A stretch of 64,000 nucleotides of DNA from Actinomadura_E scrupuli (lineage in GTDB: Bacteria > Actinomycetota > Actinomycetes > Streptosporangiales > Streptosporangiaceae): NCBI RefSeq assembly GCF_050971785.1, contig NZ_JBPCCU010000002.1, forward strand, positions 186,001 through 250,000, written 5' to 3'. Made by a program: the position numbers and the translations under genes. The notes below the pieces were generated by a model. That model was not told where the DNA came from and made no database searches. It saw only the letters and a program-made list of their open reading frames with translations. Numbering within the stretch: position 1 is the first letter of the stretch; each line of letters starts with the position of its first letter. This document shows positions 1 to 7,141 of the stretch, in pieces.

Positions 1-1
1 C

Positions 2-790
2 GGTGTGCGGGTGACGGTCGTGCACGTGGCCGTCGAAGGCAACTGGACCATCTCCCGGATGCTGCGCCAGGAGTGCGACGATCTCATCGAGATCGGCTCC
101 GGCCACCTGCGGCCCTACGTCAACCTGCTGAACGGCATGAACGGCCGGGAGACCTCGTCGTCGATGTCCTCGCCGCTGTCCAACGGCCACGCCGCCACGA
201 CCGGCAACTCCATCGCGCCGATGCAGACCGGCCCGCACAGCGGCCCGCCGCCCCAGCTCTCGGCCCCGCTGCCGAGCTCCTCGATGAACTCCTCCATGAG
301 CTCCTCGCACAACACGGGCAACGGGTCCCACAACTCCTCGATGGGCATGGGCGCCCCGATCCATGCCGCGCCCACGCCGCCGCAGTCGAGCGCCCCGTCG
401 TATCTCATGCCGCCGCCGCCCCCACCCCAGCAGCACCAGCATCTGGTCCAGCAGCAACCCCAGCAGCCCCAGCAACAACAGTCACAGCACGGCCCCTTCA
501 CCGGGCCGCAGCCGATGACGCCCGCGCCGATGCAGCCCGCCACCCCGACCCTGTCGGACGCGGTCAAGGCGGCGCACCAGGAGGGCCAGGACTTCGGCGA
601 GTCGGTCGCCCGCGACGCGCCCGCGCTCTGGCTCGAAGCGGTGCTGGCCCGCAAACCCCGCATGCCCTCCGACCTCGAGGCCCGGTTGCTGCAGGGTTCC
701 TCGCTGCCCATCGACTTCCTGCTGCACGACGAGGTGCGGCATGCCCTCCGGCGTGGCTTTTGGGACGCTCTCGAGCGTTCCCGCCGATAG
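2..790 (+). CDS. Pro/Gln/Ser-rich protein of unknown function (5' end probably outside window)
   Basis: The frame is open to the left edge of the window; a GTG at position 5 could be a start but has no room for a visible ribosome site, so the gene is probably truncated. About 45 residues of ordinary folded-looking sequence (containing GNWTISRMLRQECDD) are followed by a linker of about 130 residues made almost entirely of Pro, Gln, Ser, Met and His with poly-Pro and poly-Gln runs. The last 70 residues again look folded (LARKPRMPSDLEARLL and similar). I do not recognise the family. The layout suggests two small domains joined by a disordered tether. A hairpin follows the stop codon. Confidence 0.6.
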   Translation, partial: GVRVTVVHVAVEGNWTISRMLRQECDDLIEIGSGHLRPYVNLLNGMNGRETSSSMSSPLSNGHAATTGNSIAPMQTGPHSGPPPQLSAPLPSSSMNSSMSSSHNTGNGSHNSSMGMGAPIHAAPTPPQSSAPSYLMPPPPPPQQHQHLVQQQPQQPQQQQSQHGPFTGPQPMTPAPMQPATPTLSDAVKAAHQEGQDFGESVARDAPALWLEAVLARKPRMPSDLEARLLQGSSLPIDFLLHDEVRHALRRGFWDALERSRR

Positions 791-861
791 GCCCCGCAGC
801 GGGACGTCCGGTAGGGCGCCGGCTGCGGCATACACCGGTGCTTTTCGCGATCATTCACAAT

Positions 862-881
862 TCGCCCGCTTCATCGGGCGA
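862..881 (+). terminator. Hairpin after the first gene
   Basis: Perfect 7-bp stem TCGCCCG/CGGGCGA around a 6-base loop, 70 bases after the upstream stop and just before the -10 element of the next gene. There is no U-tract, as is usual in high-GC actinomycetes. Confidence 0.45.
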
Positions 882-889
882 TCGGCGGG

Positions 890-895
890 TAGCGT
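890..895 (+). promoter_or_regulatory. -10 element of leaderless TPR gene
   Basis: TAGCGT lies 6 bases before the GTG start at 902, which places the transcription start at or next to the start codon. Confidence 0.55.
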
Positions 896-901
896 CAAAG
901 C

Positions 902-1531
902 GTGACGCATGTGACGGAAGACGATCTCGACGACCTGGAGTTCGACACACTGCGCACGGGTGATCACATTTCGGCGGCGCGACGGCTCTCCGACCTGGCA
1001 GAGTCCGTGTCCGGCGGAGTGTCCCGGGCCAAGATCCTGCTCCGCGCGGGTGAGCAATGGCAGCACGCGGGCGACTTCGCGCAGGCCGCCGAGTTCTACC
1101 GGCGGGCCATCGAGGACGGAAGCGAACCCTACGGCGATCCCCGCGCGTATCTCGCCGACGCCCTGTTCGAGCTGGGCCGGACCGACGAGGCCCGGACCCT
1201 GGTCGAGGAGATCCGCGCGGACGCGCCGCGCGACCCCGAGGTCTATCGCACCGTGGCAGAGGTGCTCTACGCCCAGGGCGACCCGACCGGGGCGCACGAG
1301 TGGGCGACCGCCGGAGCGGACGTCGTGCTGGCGATCCGCGAGCGGAGCGTGGAGGAGACTGCCCCCGGCTTCGCCGCGGCCGAAGCCGGCCCCGCCGACC
1401 CGGTGGAGTCCGCCGAGTCCGCGGAGGACAGCCTGGAGGCCCTGCTACGGCTGCGCTACCGCTCCCGCATCGACCTCGGCCGCCCGGAGGACGACTACGA
1501 CGCCCTCCTGGACGATCTCCTCAAGGCCTGA
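902..1531 (+). CDS. Tetratricopeptide-repeat protein
   Basis: A 209-residue soluble protein. Helix-turn-helix TPR-like repeats are visible at about residues 40-72 (containing GDFAQAAEFYRRAIED), 78-107 (DALFELGRTDEARTLV) and 110-140 (VAEVLYAQGDPTGAHEW), followed by an acidic Ala/Glu-rich stretch and a C-terminal helix. TPR proteins act as protein-interaction scaffolds; no enzyme motif is present. GTG at 902 is chosen because the TAGCGT -10 element lies 6 bases upstream and no Shine-Dalgarno is present. It converges on the alpha/beta-hydrolase gene, with a long palindrome between them. The partner is unknown. Confidence 0.8.
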   Translation: MTHVTEDDLDDLEFDTLRTGDHISAARRLSDLAESVSGGVSRAKILLRAGEQWQHAGDFAQAAEFYRRAIEDGSEPYGDPRAYLADALFELGRTDEARTLVEEIRADAPRDPEVYRTVAEVLYAQGDPTGAHEWATAGADVVLAIRERSVEETAPGFAAAEAGPADPVESAESAEDSLEALLRLRYRSRIDLGRPEDDYDALLDDLLKA

Positions 1532-1537
1532 CCCCTC

Positions 1538-1596
1538 CATCCCCTCCGTGATCATGCAATCGTTTGACGATTGATTGCATGATCACGGAGGGGATG
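1538..1596. terminator. Bidirectional palindrome, copy 1 of a repeated family
   Basis: A 24-bp perfect inverted repeat (arms 1538-1561 and 1573-1596) around the 11-base loop GTTTGACGATT lies between convergent genes. The inner arm CGTGATCATGCAATC recurs at about 5.3 and 9.6 kb. It very probably terminates transcription from both sides. Confidence 0.8.
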
Positions 1597-1612
1597 AGGT
1601 GGGCGGCCTGGC

Positions 1613-2155
1613 TCAGAGGGTGACGATGAGCTTGTGCATCGCCTGGGCGACGTCCGGCTGCTCGGCGGTGGCCACCGGCCAGCCGCGCAGCCCCGCCTGG
1701 CGCGCCTCCTGGTCGTAGGCCGTGGACAGCTGCAGATAGCCGCAGGGCGCCTCCGGCCAGTCCTCCGGGACGGGCACCTCCGGGGCCGTCCGGCCACCGT
1801 GCCCGTGGCCGTGTCCCTGCGCGGGATCGGCGATCTGCGGGGCCCGCCGGGCCTGCGGCAGCCGGGCGTCGAGGAAGACGTAACCGCCCACCGGCCGGTG
1901 CGCGGCCCGCTGGGCGACCGCGATCGACGGCAGCAGCGGGCCCACCGCACCATGACCGACCAGGACGAGCGGCGCCGTCGGCGCGGTGGCGGCGATGACC
2001 AGGGCCGCCCGTGCGACGTAACGCATCCCCTCGACGCCGCGGACGTCCGGCGCGACGACGTCCAGACCGTACGATCTGAGCGTCTCGGGCAGCGGACCCC
2101 AGCCGGCGGCGGTGTCCGCCGGGTCGTGCAGCAGCACCAGCGTGCCGGGCGTCAT
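1613..2155 (-). CDS. Small alpha/beta-hydrolase-fold protein
   Basis: 180 residues. The opening strand GTLVLLHDPADTAAGW matches the oxyanion-loop region of alpha/beta hydrolases, and LVLVGHGAVGPLL sits where the nucleophile elbow would be. That elbow reads G-H-G rather than G-x-S-x-G, so the usual serine nucleophile is missing and catalysis is doubtful. A His-rich loop (GHGHGHGG) lies near residue 135. The start at 2155 is chosen because AGGAGG lies 5 bases upstream, so the longer frame starting at 2209 is not used. It could be a degenerate hydrolase or a binding protein. It is divergent from pyrE. Confidence 0.7.
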   Translation of the reverse strand: MTPGTLVLLHDPADTAAGWGPLPETLRSYGLDVVAPDVRGVEGMRYVARAALVIAATAPTAPLVLVGHGAVGPLLPSIAVAQRAAHRPVGGYVFLDARLPQARRAPQIADPAQGHGHGHGGRTAPEVPVPEDWPEAPCGYLQLSTAYDQEARQAGLRGWPVATAEQPDVAQAMHKLIVTL

Positions 2156-2289
2156 CTCGACCTCCTGGTTCCCGCGACAGGAACGCGCTTGCCTCCCAAC
2201 ATTCTCCACAAACCAGGCAAATCACCCAGAGGGTCTGTCGTTCGGAAGGGCCAAGTTACACGCGGGGGCCCGCTTCCGGGCGTCGGACA

Positions 2290-2295
2290 TAGGCT
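2290..2295 (+). promoter_or_regulatory. -10 element of leaderless pyrE
   Basis: TAGGCT is followed by 7 bases and then the GTG start at 2303; there is no Shine-Dalgarno. Confidence 0.5.
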
Positions 2296-2302
2296 TCTGT
2301 GT

Positions 2303-2839
2303 GTGAGCGATCGAGAAGACCTGCTGAAACACATCAAGGACAAGGCCGTGGTGCACGGCGACGTCGTGCTGTCCTCCGGGCAGCGGGCGTCCTTCTACGT
2401 CGACCTGCGCCGGGTCACCCTGGACGCGCGGGCCGCCCCGCTGATCGGCCGGGTCATGCTCGACGTGACCGGCGACCTCGGCTATGACGCCGTCGGCGGG
2501 CTGACCCTCGGGGCGGACCCGGTGGCCCTGGCGATGCTGCACGCCGCGGCGGCCGCAGGCCGGGAGCTGGACGCCTTCGTGGTGCGCAAGGCGGGCAAGG
2601 CGCACGGCCTGCAGCGCCGGATCGAGGGGCCGGACGTGGCGGGCCGCCGGGTGCTCGCCGTCGACGACACCTCCACGACGGGCGGCTCGGTGCTCACCGC
2701 CGTCGAGGCCCTGCGCGAGGCGGGCGCCGAAGTGGTCGGGGTCGCCACGATCGTCGAGCGGGGCGCACGGGAGCGGGTGACGGGCGAGGGCCTGGAATAC
2801 CGCTCCGCCTACGACCTGCGCGACCTCGGCCTGTCCTGA
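2303..2839 (+). CDS. pyrE: Orotate phosphoribosyltransferase
   Basis: 178 residues. It transfers orotate to PRPP to give orotidine 5'-phosphate in de novo pyrimidine synthesis. The PRPP-binding signature VLAVDDTSTTGGS is present at about residues 115-127, and the strand SGQRASFYVDLRRVTLD matches the N-terminal orotate-side region of the family. Length is normal for the bacterial enzyme. GTG 2303 is chosen because a -10 element lies 7 bases upstream; the frame stays open much further upstream without any start signal. It stands apart from other pyr genes, as pyrE commonly does in actinobacteria, and ends in a strong hairpin shared with the convergent neighbour. Confidence 0.93.
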   Translation: MSDREDLLKHIKDKAVVHGDVVLSSGQRASFYVDLRRVTLDARAAPLIGRVMLDVTGDLGYDAVGGLTLGADPVALAMLHAAAAAGRELDAFVVRKAGKAHGLQRRIEGPDVAGRRVLAVDDTSTTGGSVLTAVEALREAGAEVVGVATIVERGARERVTGEGLEYRSAYDLRDLGLS

Positions 2840-2842
2840 CCC

Positions 2843-2876
2843 GCTCAGGGGCACCGCTCCCGCGGTGCCCCTGAGC
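2843..2876. terminator. Bidirectional terminator between pyrE and membrane protein gene
   Basis: A 15-bp perfect stem (2843-2857 with 2862-2876) closed by the tetraloop TCCC lies between convergent stop codons. Confidence 0.8.
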
Positions 2877-2881
2877 CGCGA

Positions 2882-3325
2882 TCAGCTGGGGCCGACCGAC
2901 CAGGACTGCTTGCCGGTCTTGCCCTTGGACACCGTCTTGCCGTGCAGCTGGACCTCGACGTTCTGGGCCGGGTCCACGACGACGACCATCTCCGGCAGAT
3001 CGAAGTAGCGCACCTCGCCGCGGTTGAGGGTGCCCTTGAACAGCGTCTGGGTGTTTCCGGGCGTGGAAACGTAGACCGAGGCCGACTGACCGGTGACCCG
3101 GACGAGCAATGCGTGTGCTCCGGCGGGCTCGGTGGTGGCCGCGCCGCCGGACTGCGGGACCTTGGACACCACCGTAGGGCTCGGCCCGGGGGCCGCCGAT
3201 TGGTTGGTGAGCGCGCCGAAGAGCGCGATCCCGCCGACAATGAGCAGCGCTAATGCCAGCACGACCGCGGCAACCGCGATCAGGATGCGCGCGTGACCCC
3301 GGGGGTCCGGCCGATGACGTCCCAC
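2882..3325 (-). CDS. Single-pass membrane protein with RodZ-C-like (DUF4115-type) domain
   Basis: 147 residues: a short basic N-terminus, one transmembrane helix at about residues 14-36, a Pro/Ser/Thr linker, and an extracytoplasmic beta domain (about 68-147) with VYVSTPGNTQTLFKGTL and RGEVRYFDL. This pattern resembles the C-terminal domain of RodZ, where the segment binds outside the membrane, but the helix-turn-helix part of RodZ is absent. Function is unknown; a cell-envelope role is inference. The GTG start is supported by TAACCT 6 bases upstream. It converges on pyrE and lies just downstream of DedA on the same strand. Confidence 0.72.
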   Translation of the reverse strand: MGRHRPDPRGHARILIAVAAVVLALALLIVGGIALFGALTNQSAAPGPSPTVVSKVPQSGGAATTEPAGAHALLVRVTGQSASVYVSTPGNTQTLFKGTLNRGEVRYFDLPEMVVVVDPAQNVEVQLHGKTVSKGKTGKQSWSVGPS

Positions 3326-3331
3326 ATGGGG

Positions 3332-3337
3332 AGGTTA
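3332..3337 (-). promoter_or_regulatory. -10 element of leaderless membrane protein gene
   Basis: On the minus strand TAACCT lies 6 bases before the GTG start at 3325. Confidence 0.55.
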
Positions 3338-4027
3338 GCGGGAACTATCACCTGTCAGCGACGGTCGTGACTCTTCCGAGTCGTTCTTATTTCCAGATTC
3401 GCCCCGGCCTTTGATGATTTCGCGGATGACCGGAACCAGCGAGGCCGTCACCGCGAGCAGTACGACCGGCAAAACGATCTTGTCGATTCCGCCGATCTTG
3501 GAGCCCGCGAAGTACCCGACCAGCACGATCGACTCGGTCCAGAGCAGGGCACCGACCACGTTCCACACGAAGAACCGGACCGCGCCCATCTCCAGCATCC
3601 CGGCGAGCGGGTTGAGGAAGGTGCGCACGACCGGGATGAATCTGGCCAGCACCACGGCCCGGGCGGGGCCGAACTTGTGGAAGTAGTGCTCGGCCTTGAG
3701 CACGTGCTCCTGCTTGAAGATCCTCGACTTCGGCCGCTCGAACAGCTTCCGGCCGTACTTGGCGCCCAGGAAATGCCCGAACTGGGCGCCCGCCACCGCG
3801 AAGAGCGGGGCCAGCACCAGCAGCAGCGGCAGCGAGAGCTGGGGGATGTGCGCGCCCTCCGCCCCCTTGGCCGTGGCGAAGATTCCGGCGCTGAACAGCA
3901 GCGTGTCACCCGGCAGGAAGAACCCGACGAGCAGCCCTGTCTCCGCGAAGATGATGCACAGAATCCCCACAACTCCGAAGGTGGTGATGAGGGAGGTCGG
4001 GTCGAGCCAGTTCACAGCGAGATCCAC
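3335..4027 (-). CDS. DedA-family membrane protein
   Basis: 230 residues, typical for the family. DedA (SNARE-associated/VTT) proteins are polytopic and are implicated in phospholipid flipping and membrane homeostasis. Visible family features are the re-entrant segment GFFLPGDTLLFSAG near residue 35, and the FxRFxPxxR-like stretch VVLARFIPVVRTFLNP followed by LAGMLEMG. The C-terminus is basic and cytoplasmic. The start at 4027 (GTG) is preferred because TACGCT lies 6 bases upstream; an ATG further upstream would add 27 residues unlike the family. Its stop lies 10 bases before the start codon of the downstream gene. The same DedA-fba neighbourhood occurs in mycobacteria. Confidence 0.88.
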   Translation of the reverse strand: MDLAVNWLDPTSLITTFGVVGILCIIFAETGLLVGFFLPGDTLLFSAGIFATAKGAEGAHIPQLSLPLLLVLAPLFAVAGAQFGHFLGAKYGRKLFERPKSRIFKQEHVLKAEHYFHKFGPARAVVLARFIPVVRTFLNPLAGMLEMGAVRFFVWNVVGALLWTESIVLVGYFAGSKIGGIDKIVLPVVLLAVTASLVPVIREIIKGRGESGNKNDSEESRPSLTGDSSR

Positions 4028-4033
4028 GTGTTG

Positions 4034-4039
4034 AGCGTA
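4034..4039 (-). promoter_or_regulatory. -10 element of leaderless dedA-like gene
   Basis: On the minus strand TACGCT lies 6 bases before the GTG start at 4027. Confidence 0.5.
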
Positions 4040-4179
4040 CCCGGCCAAGGGTCGCGTTTCCCCCGGAGTGGAACTCCGGGATACTTGACTGAGGGCGGCA
4101 TCCCGCAACCGGCGATAACTCTGCCCGTGCGGCGTGTCCGCCAGGCAGTGCCGGAGACCCGTAGGAGAGGATCTAAGAC

Positions 4180-5202
4180 ATGCCTATCGCGACCCCAGAG
4201 GTCTACGCGGAGATGCTGGACCGCGCGAAGCAGAACGGCTTCGCCTATCCGGCCATCAACGTCACCTCGAGCCAGACCCTGAACGCCGCGCTGCGCGGCT
4301 TCGCCGAGGCCGAGAGCGACGGCATCGTCCAGGTCTCCACGGGCGGCGCCGATTACCTGTCCGGTTCCACGGTCAAGAACATGGTGGTCGGCGCCTCCGC
4401 GCTCGCCGAGTACGCCTGGATAGTGGCCGAGAAGTACCCGGTCAACATCGCGCTGCACACCGACCACTGCCCCAAGGACAAGCTCGACGGCTTCATGCGG
4501 CCGCTGGTCAAGATCTCCCAGGAGCGGGTGGCGCGCGGCGAGCAGCCGCTGTTCCAGTCGCACATGTGGGACGGCTCGGCCGTGCCGCTGGACGAGAACC
4601 TCGCGATCGCCCGGGAGCTCCTCGAGGAGTGCGCGAAGGCCCGCGTGATCATGGAAGCGGAGATCGGTGTCGTCGGCGGCGAGGAGGACGGCGTCTCCCA
4701 CGAGATCAACGAGAAGCTCTACACCACGCCCGAGGACGCCCTGGCCACCGTCGAGGCCCTCGGCCTGGGCGAGAAGGGCCGCTACATCCTGGCCGCCACC
4801 TTCGGCAACGTGCACGGGGTCTACAAGCCCGGCTCGGTGAAACTGCGCCCCGAGGTGCTCAAGGAGATCCAGGACGCGGTCGGCGCCAAGTACGGCAAGG
4901 AACTGCCGTTCGACCTGGTCTTCCACGGCGGCTCCGGCTCGACCCTGGAGGAGATCCGCGAGGCGATCTCCTACGGCGTGATCAAGATGAACATCGACAC
5001 CGACACGCAGTACACCTTCACCCGGCCGGTCGCCGACCACATGTTCCGGAACTACGAGGGCGTGCTCAAGGTCGACGGCGAGGTCGGCAACAAGAAGCAG
5101 TACGACCCGCGCTCGTGGGGCAAGGCCGCCGAGGCCGGGATGGGCGCACGCGTCACCGAGGCCTGCGAGCACCTGCTCTCCGCCGGCAAGAAGCTGACCT
5201 GA
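4180..5202 (+). CDS. fba: Class II fructose-bisphosphate aldolase
   Basis: 340 residues, full length for the actinobacterial class II enzyme, which is Zn-dependent and cleaves fructose 1,6-bisphosphate to dihydroxyacetone phosphate and glyceraldehyde 3-phosphate in glycolysis. The metal-site histidine segment IALHTDHCPKDK, the MEAEIGVVGGEEDG segment, the ATFGNVHGVYKPG segment and the phosphate-binding VFHGGSGST plus INIDTDTQ-like region (MNIDTDTQYTFT) are all present. ATG 4180 follows GGAGAGGAT at a normal distance. It has its own promoter region and is divergent from dedA. A family palindrome follows at 5291-5331. Confidence 0.96.
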   Translation: MPIATPEVYAEMLDRAKQNGFAYPAINVTSSQTLNAALRGFAEAESDGIVQVSTGGADYLSGSTVKNMVVGASALAEYAWIVAEKYPVNIALHTDHCPKDKLDGFMRPLVKISQERVARGEQPLFQSHMWDGSAVPLDENLAIARELLEECAKARVIMEAEIGVVGGEEDGVSHEINEKLYTTPEDALATVEALGLGEKGRYILAATFGNVHGVYKPGSVKLRPEVLKEIQDAVGAKYGKELPFDLVFHGGSGSTLEEIREAISYGVIKMNIDTDTQYTFTRPVADHMFRNYEGVLKVDGEVGNKKQYDPRSWGKAAEAGMGARVTEACEHLLSAGKKLT

Positions 5203-5290
5203 CCCCCTCCTCCGGTTCCACAGCCCGGAATCCGCCGGCGGAGGACCCGCAGCCAGGGCTCCGCAGGCAAGCAGACAACCCCGTATCCAG

Positions 5291-5331
5291 CGTGATCATG
5301 CAATCGTTCGTCGATTGATTGCATGATCACG
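5291..5331. terminator. Bidirectional palindrome, copy 2 of the repeated family
   Basis: CGTGATCATGCAATC (5291-5305) and its exact inverse (5317-5331) flank the 11-base loop GTTCGTCGATT, between convergent fba and the HxlR gene. Outside the shared 15-bp core the arms no longer pair perfectly. Confidence 0.75.
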
Positions 5332-5406
5332 GATGCGTGGTGTGGTGTTGGTGTGGTCGCGTCGGGGGCGGTCGCGTGGTGGCGCGGCCGTCCCGGCGCG
5401 GTTCAG

Positions 5407-5470
5407 GTCAGGCTCCCGGCGGAATCCCGGGCCAGGCTCCCGGCGTGGTCCCGGGTCAGGCTCCCGGGCC
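5407..5470. repeat. Three 24-bp tandem repeats
   Basis: The core AGGCTCCCGG recurs exactly every 24 bases at 5410, 5434 and 5458, each followed by a GGGTCA-like spacer. The last unit overlaps the stop codon of the HxlR gene. This may be a slippage product or a structured 3' end. Confidence 0.7.
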
Positions 5471-5902
5471 GGGGACCGGCTCGATCTCGGTGGGGCCGAG
5501 CGAGGCTCCGCACGCGTCGCAGGTCAGCGCGGTGGTCAGCCGGCCCCCGCAGCCACGGTGGGTGATGATCACCGGAGGCCCGTCGTCGGCGTAGTGCCGG
5601 TCCCCCCACAGCAGCAGCGACATCATGGCCGGCCACAGCTCGACGCCCTTGCGGGTGAGCCGGTATTCGTACCGATCCGGGCGCTCCTGGTAGCGCACCT
5701 TGCGCACGATGCCCTCGTCGCACAGCCGGGTGAGCCGGTCCGTCAGGACGTTGCGGGCGACCCCGAGCACCTCCTGGTAGTCGTCGAACCGCCGTACGCC
5801 CTCGAAGGCGGAGCGGATGACGAGCATGGTCCAGCGATCGCCCACGATCTCCAGGGACCGGGCGATCGAGCAGTTCTGCGTCTCGTAGGTGCGCGGCAGC
5901 AC
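5456..5902 (-). CDS. HxlR-family transcriptional regulator
   Basis: 148 residues. The winged-helix HxlR domain covers residues 5-100: CSIARSLEIVGDRWTMLVIR, the recognition-helix region NVLTDRLTRLCDEGIV, and the wing RYEYRLTRKGVEL. HxlR proteins are dimeric DNA-binding regulators, often of the adjacent divergent gene. The C-terminal 40 residues carry CGG and CDAC cysteines (HRGCGGRL and LTCDACGASL), resembling a small zinc ribbon found in some HxlR members. The GTG start has TAGAAT 6 bases upstream. Three palindromic operator-like sites lie in the divergent promoter, which suggests autoregulation and control of the GNAT gene. Confidence 0.9.
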   Translation of the reverse strand: MLPRTYETQNCSIARSLEIVGDRWTMLVIRSAFEGVRRFDDYQEVLGVARNVLTDRLTRLCDEGIVRKVRYQERPDRYEYRLTRKGVELWPAMMSLLLWGDRHYADDGPPVIITHRGCGGRLTTALTCDACGASLGPTEIEPVPGPGA

Positions 5903-5908
5903 TCCACC

Positions 5909-5914
5909 ATTCTA
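5909..5914 (-). promoter_or_regulatory. -10 element of leaderless HxlR gene
   Basis: On the minus strand TAGAAT lies 6 bases before the GTG start at 5902; the first operator-like palindrome (5919-5933) lies immediately upstream of it. Confidence 0.6.
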
Positions 5915-5918
5915 GAAG

Positions 5919-5989
5919 GTTGCGTCAGACAACTCCAACTGGGTTGCTTCACGAAACCCACTGCGGTCCAATGGGTTGCATGAAGCAAC
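5919..5989. promoter_or_regulatory. Three operator-like palindromes between HxlR and GNAT genes
   Basis: Three 15-bp sites of the form GTTGC-N5-GnAAC occur: GTTGCGTCAGACAAC (5919-5933), GTTGCTTCACGAAAC (5943-5957) and GTTGCATGAAGCAAC (5975-5989, perfect). They fill the divergent promoter region and are the likely binding sites of the adjacent HxlR regulator. Confidence 0.65.
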
Positions 5990-6006
5990 TTGATGGCCGC
6001 CGGGTC

Positions 6007-6522
6007 ATGGCCGGGCTCGACGACGTGCGCATCAGGCCGTACAACCTCACCGACGACGACCGGCTGCGGCACATGCGGGTCTCCCCGGTCAGCCTCTACC
6101 TGCGGTTCTTCTCCGGCACGCCGCGGATCCCCGAGACGTATGTGCGCGCTCTGCACCGGATGGACCACTGGGACCACGACGCGTTGGTCGCGATCCTCGA
6201 CGAGGACCTCATCGGCATCGCGGAGTACGTGCGCGATCGCCACGACCCCGCCCGCGCCGATGTCGCCGTCCTGGTCACCGACGACTGGCAGCGGCGGGGG
6301 CTCGCCCGGCCGCTGATCACTTACCTGGCCCAGCTCGCCGCCCGGCGCGGCATCACCGAGTTCGACGCCGACGTCATGCTGGCGAACCAGGGCGGCCTCT
6401 GCGCGGTGCGCAGCGGCTGGCCGGCCGTCCGGGCCGTCCGCACCGGGGGCTCGGCGCACTTCCGGCTCCCGCTGCCGCTGCCGCCACCTGTCCCGAAGGC
6501 GCTAGTTCGGGACTCGGGTTGA
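6007..6522 (+). CDS. GNAT-family N-acetyltransferase
   Basis: 171 residues from ATG 6007. The acyl-CoA site is VAVLVTDDWQRRGLARPLI, matching the GNAT Q/RxxGxG/A loop; the N-terminal strand VRIRPYNLTDDDRL and the LYLRFFSGTPRIP segment resemble the acetyltransferase module of Pat-like acetyltransferases. The substrate, a protein lysine or a small molecule, is unknown. After the CoA motif the usual NxxMLALLRRLGF helix reads LANQGGLCAVRSGWP, and the protein ends in a Pro-rich tail. In-frame TTG/ATG codons at 5920 and 5980 exist but overlap the operators, so 6007 is preferred with moderate certainty. It is divergent from, and probably regulated by, the HxlR protein. Confidence 0.78.
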   Translation: MAGLDDVRIRPYNLTDDDRLRHMRVSPVSLYLRFFSGTPRIPETYVRALHRMDHWDHDALVAILDEDLIGIAEYVRDRHDPARADVAVLVTDDWQRRGLARPLITYLAQLAARRGITEFDADVMLANQGGLCAVRSGWPAVRAVRTGGSAHFRLPLPLPPPVPKALVRDSG

Positions 6523-6543
6523 TACCGGTCGCACTCCGACACT

Positions 6544-6549
6544 TACGAT
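6544..6549 (+). promoter_or_regulatory. -10 element of leaderless DUF3151 gene
   Basis: TACGAT is followed by 7 bases and then ATG 6557. This decides for the second of two nearby in-frame ATGs. Confidence 0.6.
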
Positions 6550-6556
6550 GACCCGC

Positions 6557-6973
6557 ATGAGCCAGAACCTGTTCGGCGGACCGCCTCCCACGCTGTTGCC
6601 CGAGAACGAGGAGGCCAAGAAGCTCCTCGACGAGGGGATCGAGCCCAAAGAGGTCGCCGCGAAGTTCCCCACCTACTCCCTGGCGTGGGCACTGCTCGCG
6701 GAGAAGGAGTTCGACGCCGGGCACGTGATCCGGGCGTACGCCTACGCGCGCACCGGCTACCACCGCGGGCTCGACTCGCTGCGGCGGGCGGGCTGGAAGG
6801 GCCATGGCCCCATCCCCTGGGAGCACGAGGCCAACCGCGGCTTCCTGCGCTCCCTCAACGCCCTCGGCCGGGCCGCCGCCGCCATCGGCGAGGAGGACGA
6901 GGCCGAGCGCTGCAAGACCTTCCTGCGCGACAGCAGCGCTGAGGCCGCCGAAGCGCTCGCGACCCACGGCTGA
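6557..6973 (+). CDS. DUF3151 protein
   Basis: 138 residues, soluble, with no membrane segment. The sequence (MSQNLFGGPPPTLLP, then PTYSLAWALLAEKEF and RTGYHRGLDSLRRAGWKGHG) matches the actinobacterial DUF3151 family, a small conserved helical protein of unknown function found beside purA and fba in mycobacteria and relatives. The middle looks TPR-like (AWALLAEKEFDAGHVIRAYAYARTGYHRG). ATG 6557 is selected over 6548 because the -10 element overlaps the latter. Conserved linkage to purA suggests a housekeeping role, but nothing in the sequence shows a reaction. Confidence 0.88.
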   Translation: MSQNLFGGPPPTLLPENEEAKKLLDEGIEPKEVAAKFPTYSLAWALLAEKEFDAGHVIRAYAYARTGYHRGLDSLRRAGWKGHGPIPWEHEANRGFLRSLNALGRAAAAIGEEDEAERCKTFLRDSSAEAAEALATHG

Positions 6974-7055
6974 TCCACGGCTGATCCACAGCTGATCCGC
7001 GGCGGCGTCGCGATCCGGCGTCGCGATCCGGCGTCGCGATGTGGCGTCGCGATCC
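6969..7055. repeat. Short tandem repeats between DUF3151 gene and purA
   Basis: Three 11-bp units of the type GGCTGATCCAC at the DUF3151 stop are followed by four 13-bp units GGCGTCGCGATCC at 7004-7055 (the third ends GT) plus a partial fifth. This is simple-sequence expansion in a non-coding gap. Confidence 0.8.
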
Positions 7056-7133
7056 GGCGTCTCCGCCGGCCCGAAGTGCAAGATCGCGACGGGCCGCGCG
7101 GAAGCGACGGTTTCTCTGCTCGGATTGTCCGGG

Positions 7134-7139
7134 TAGGAT
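7134..7139 (+). promoter_or_regulatory. purA: Candidate -10 of purA
   Basis: TAGGAT lies about 7 bases before a structured leader (7142-7180). The -35 region is not clear. Confidence 0.35.
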
Positions 7140-7141
7140 CT

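Noticed and set aside
5403..5723. A second minus-strand frame with SLTRDHAGSLARDSAGS repeats at the HxlR 3' end
   Set aside because: It is out-of-frame translation of the 24-bp tandem repeats; no start signal.
5390..7062. Short direct repeats as a possible CRISPR array
   Set aside because: Repeats are tandem without unique spacers of constant length and no cas genes are present.
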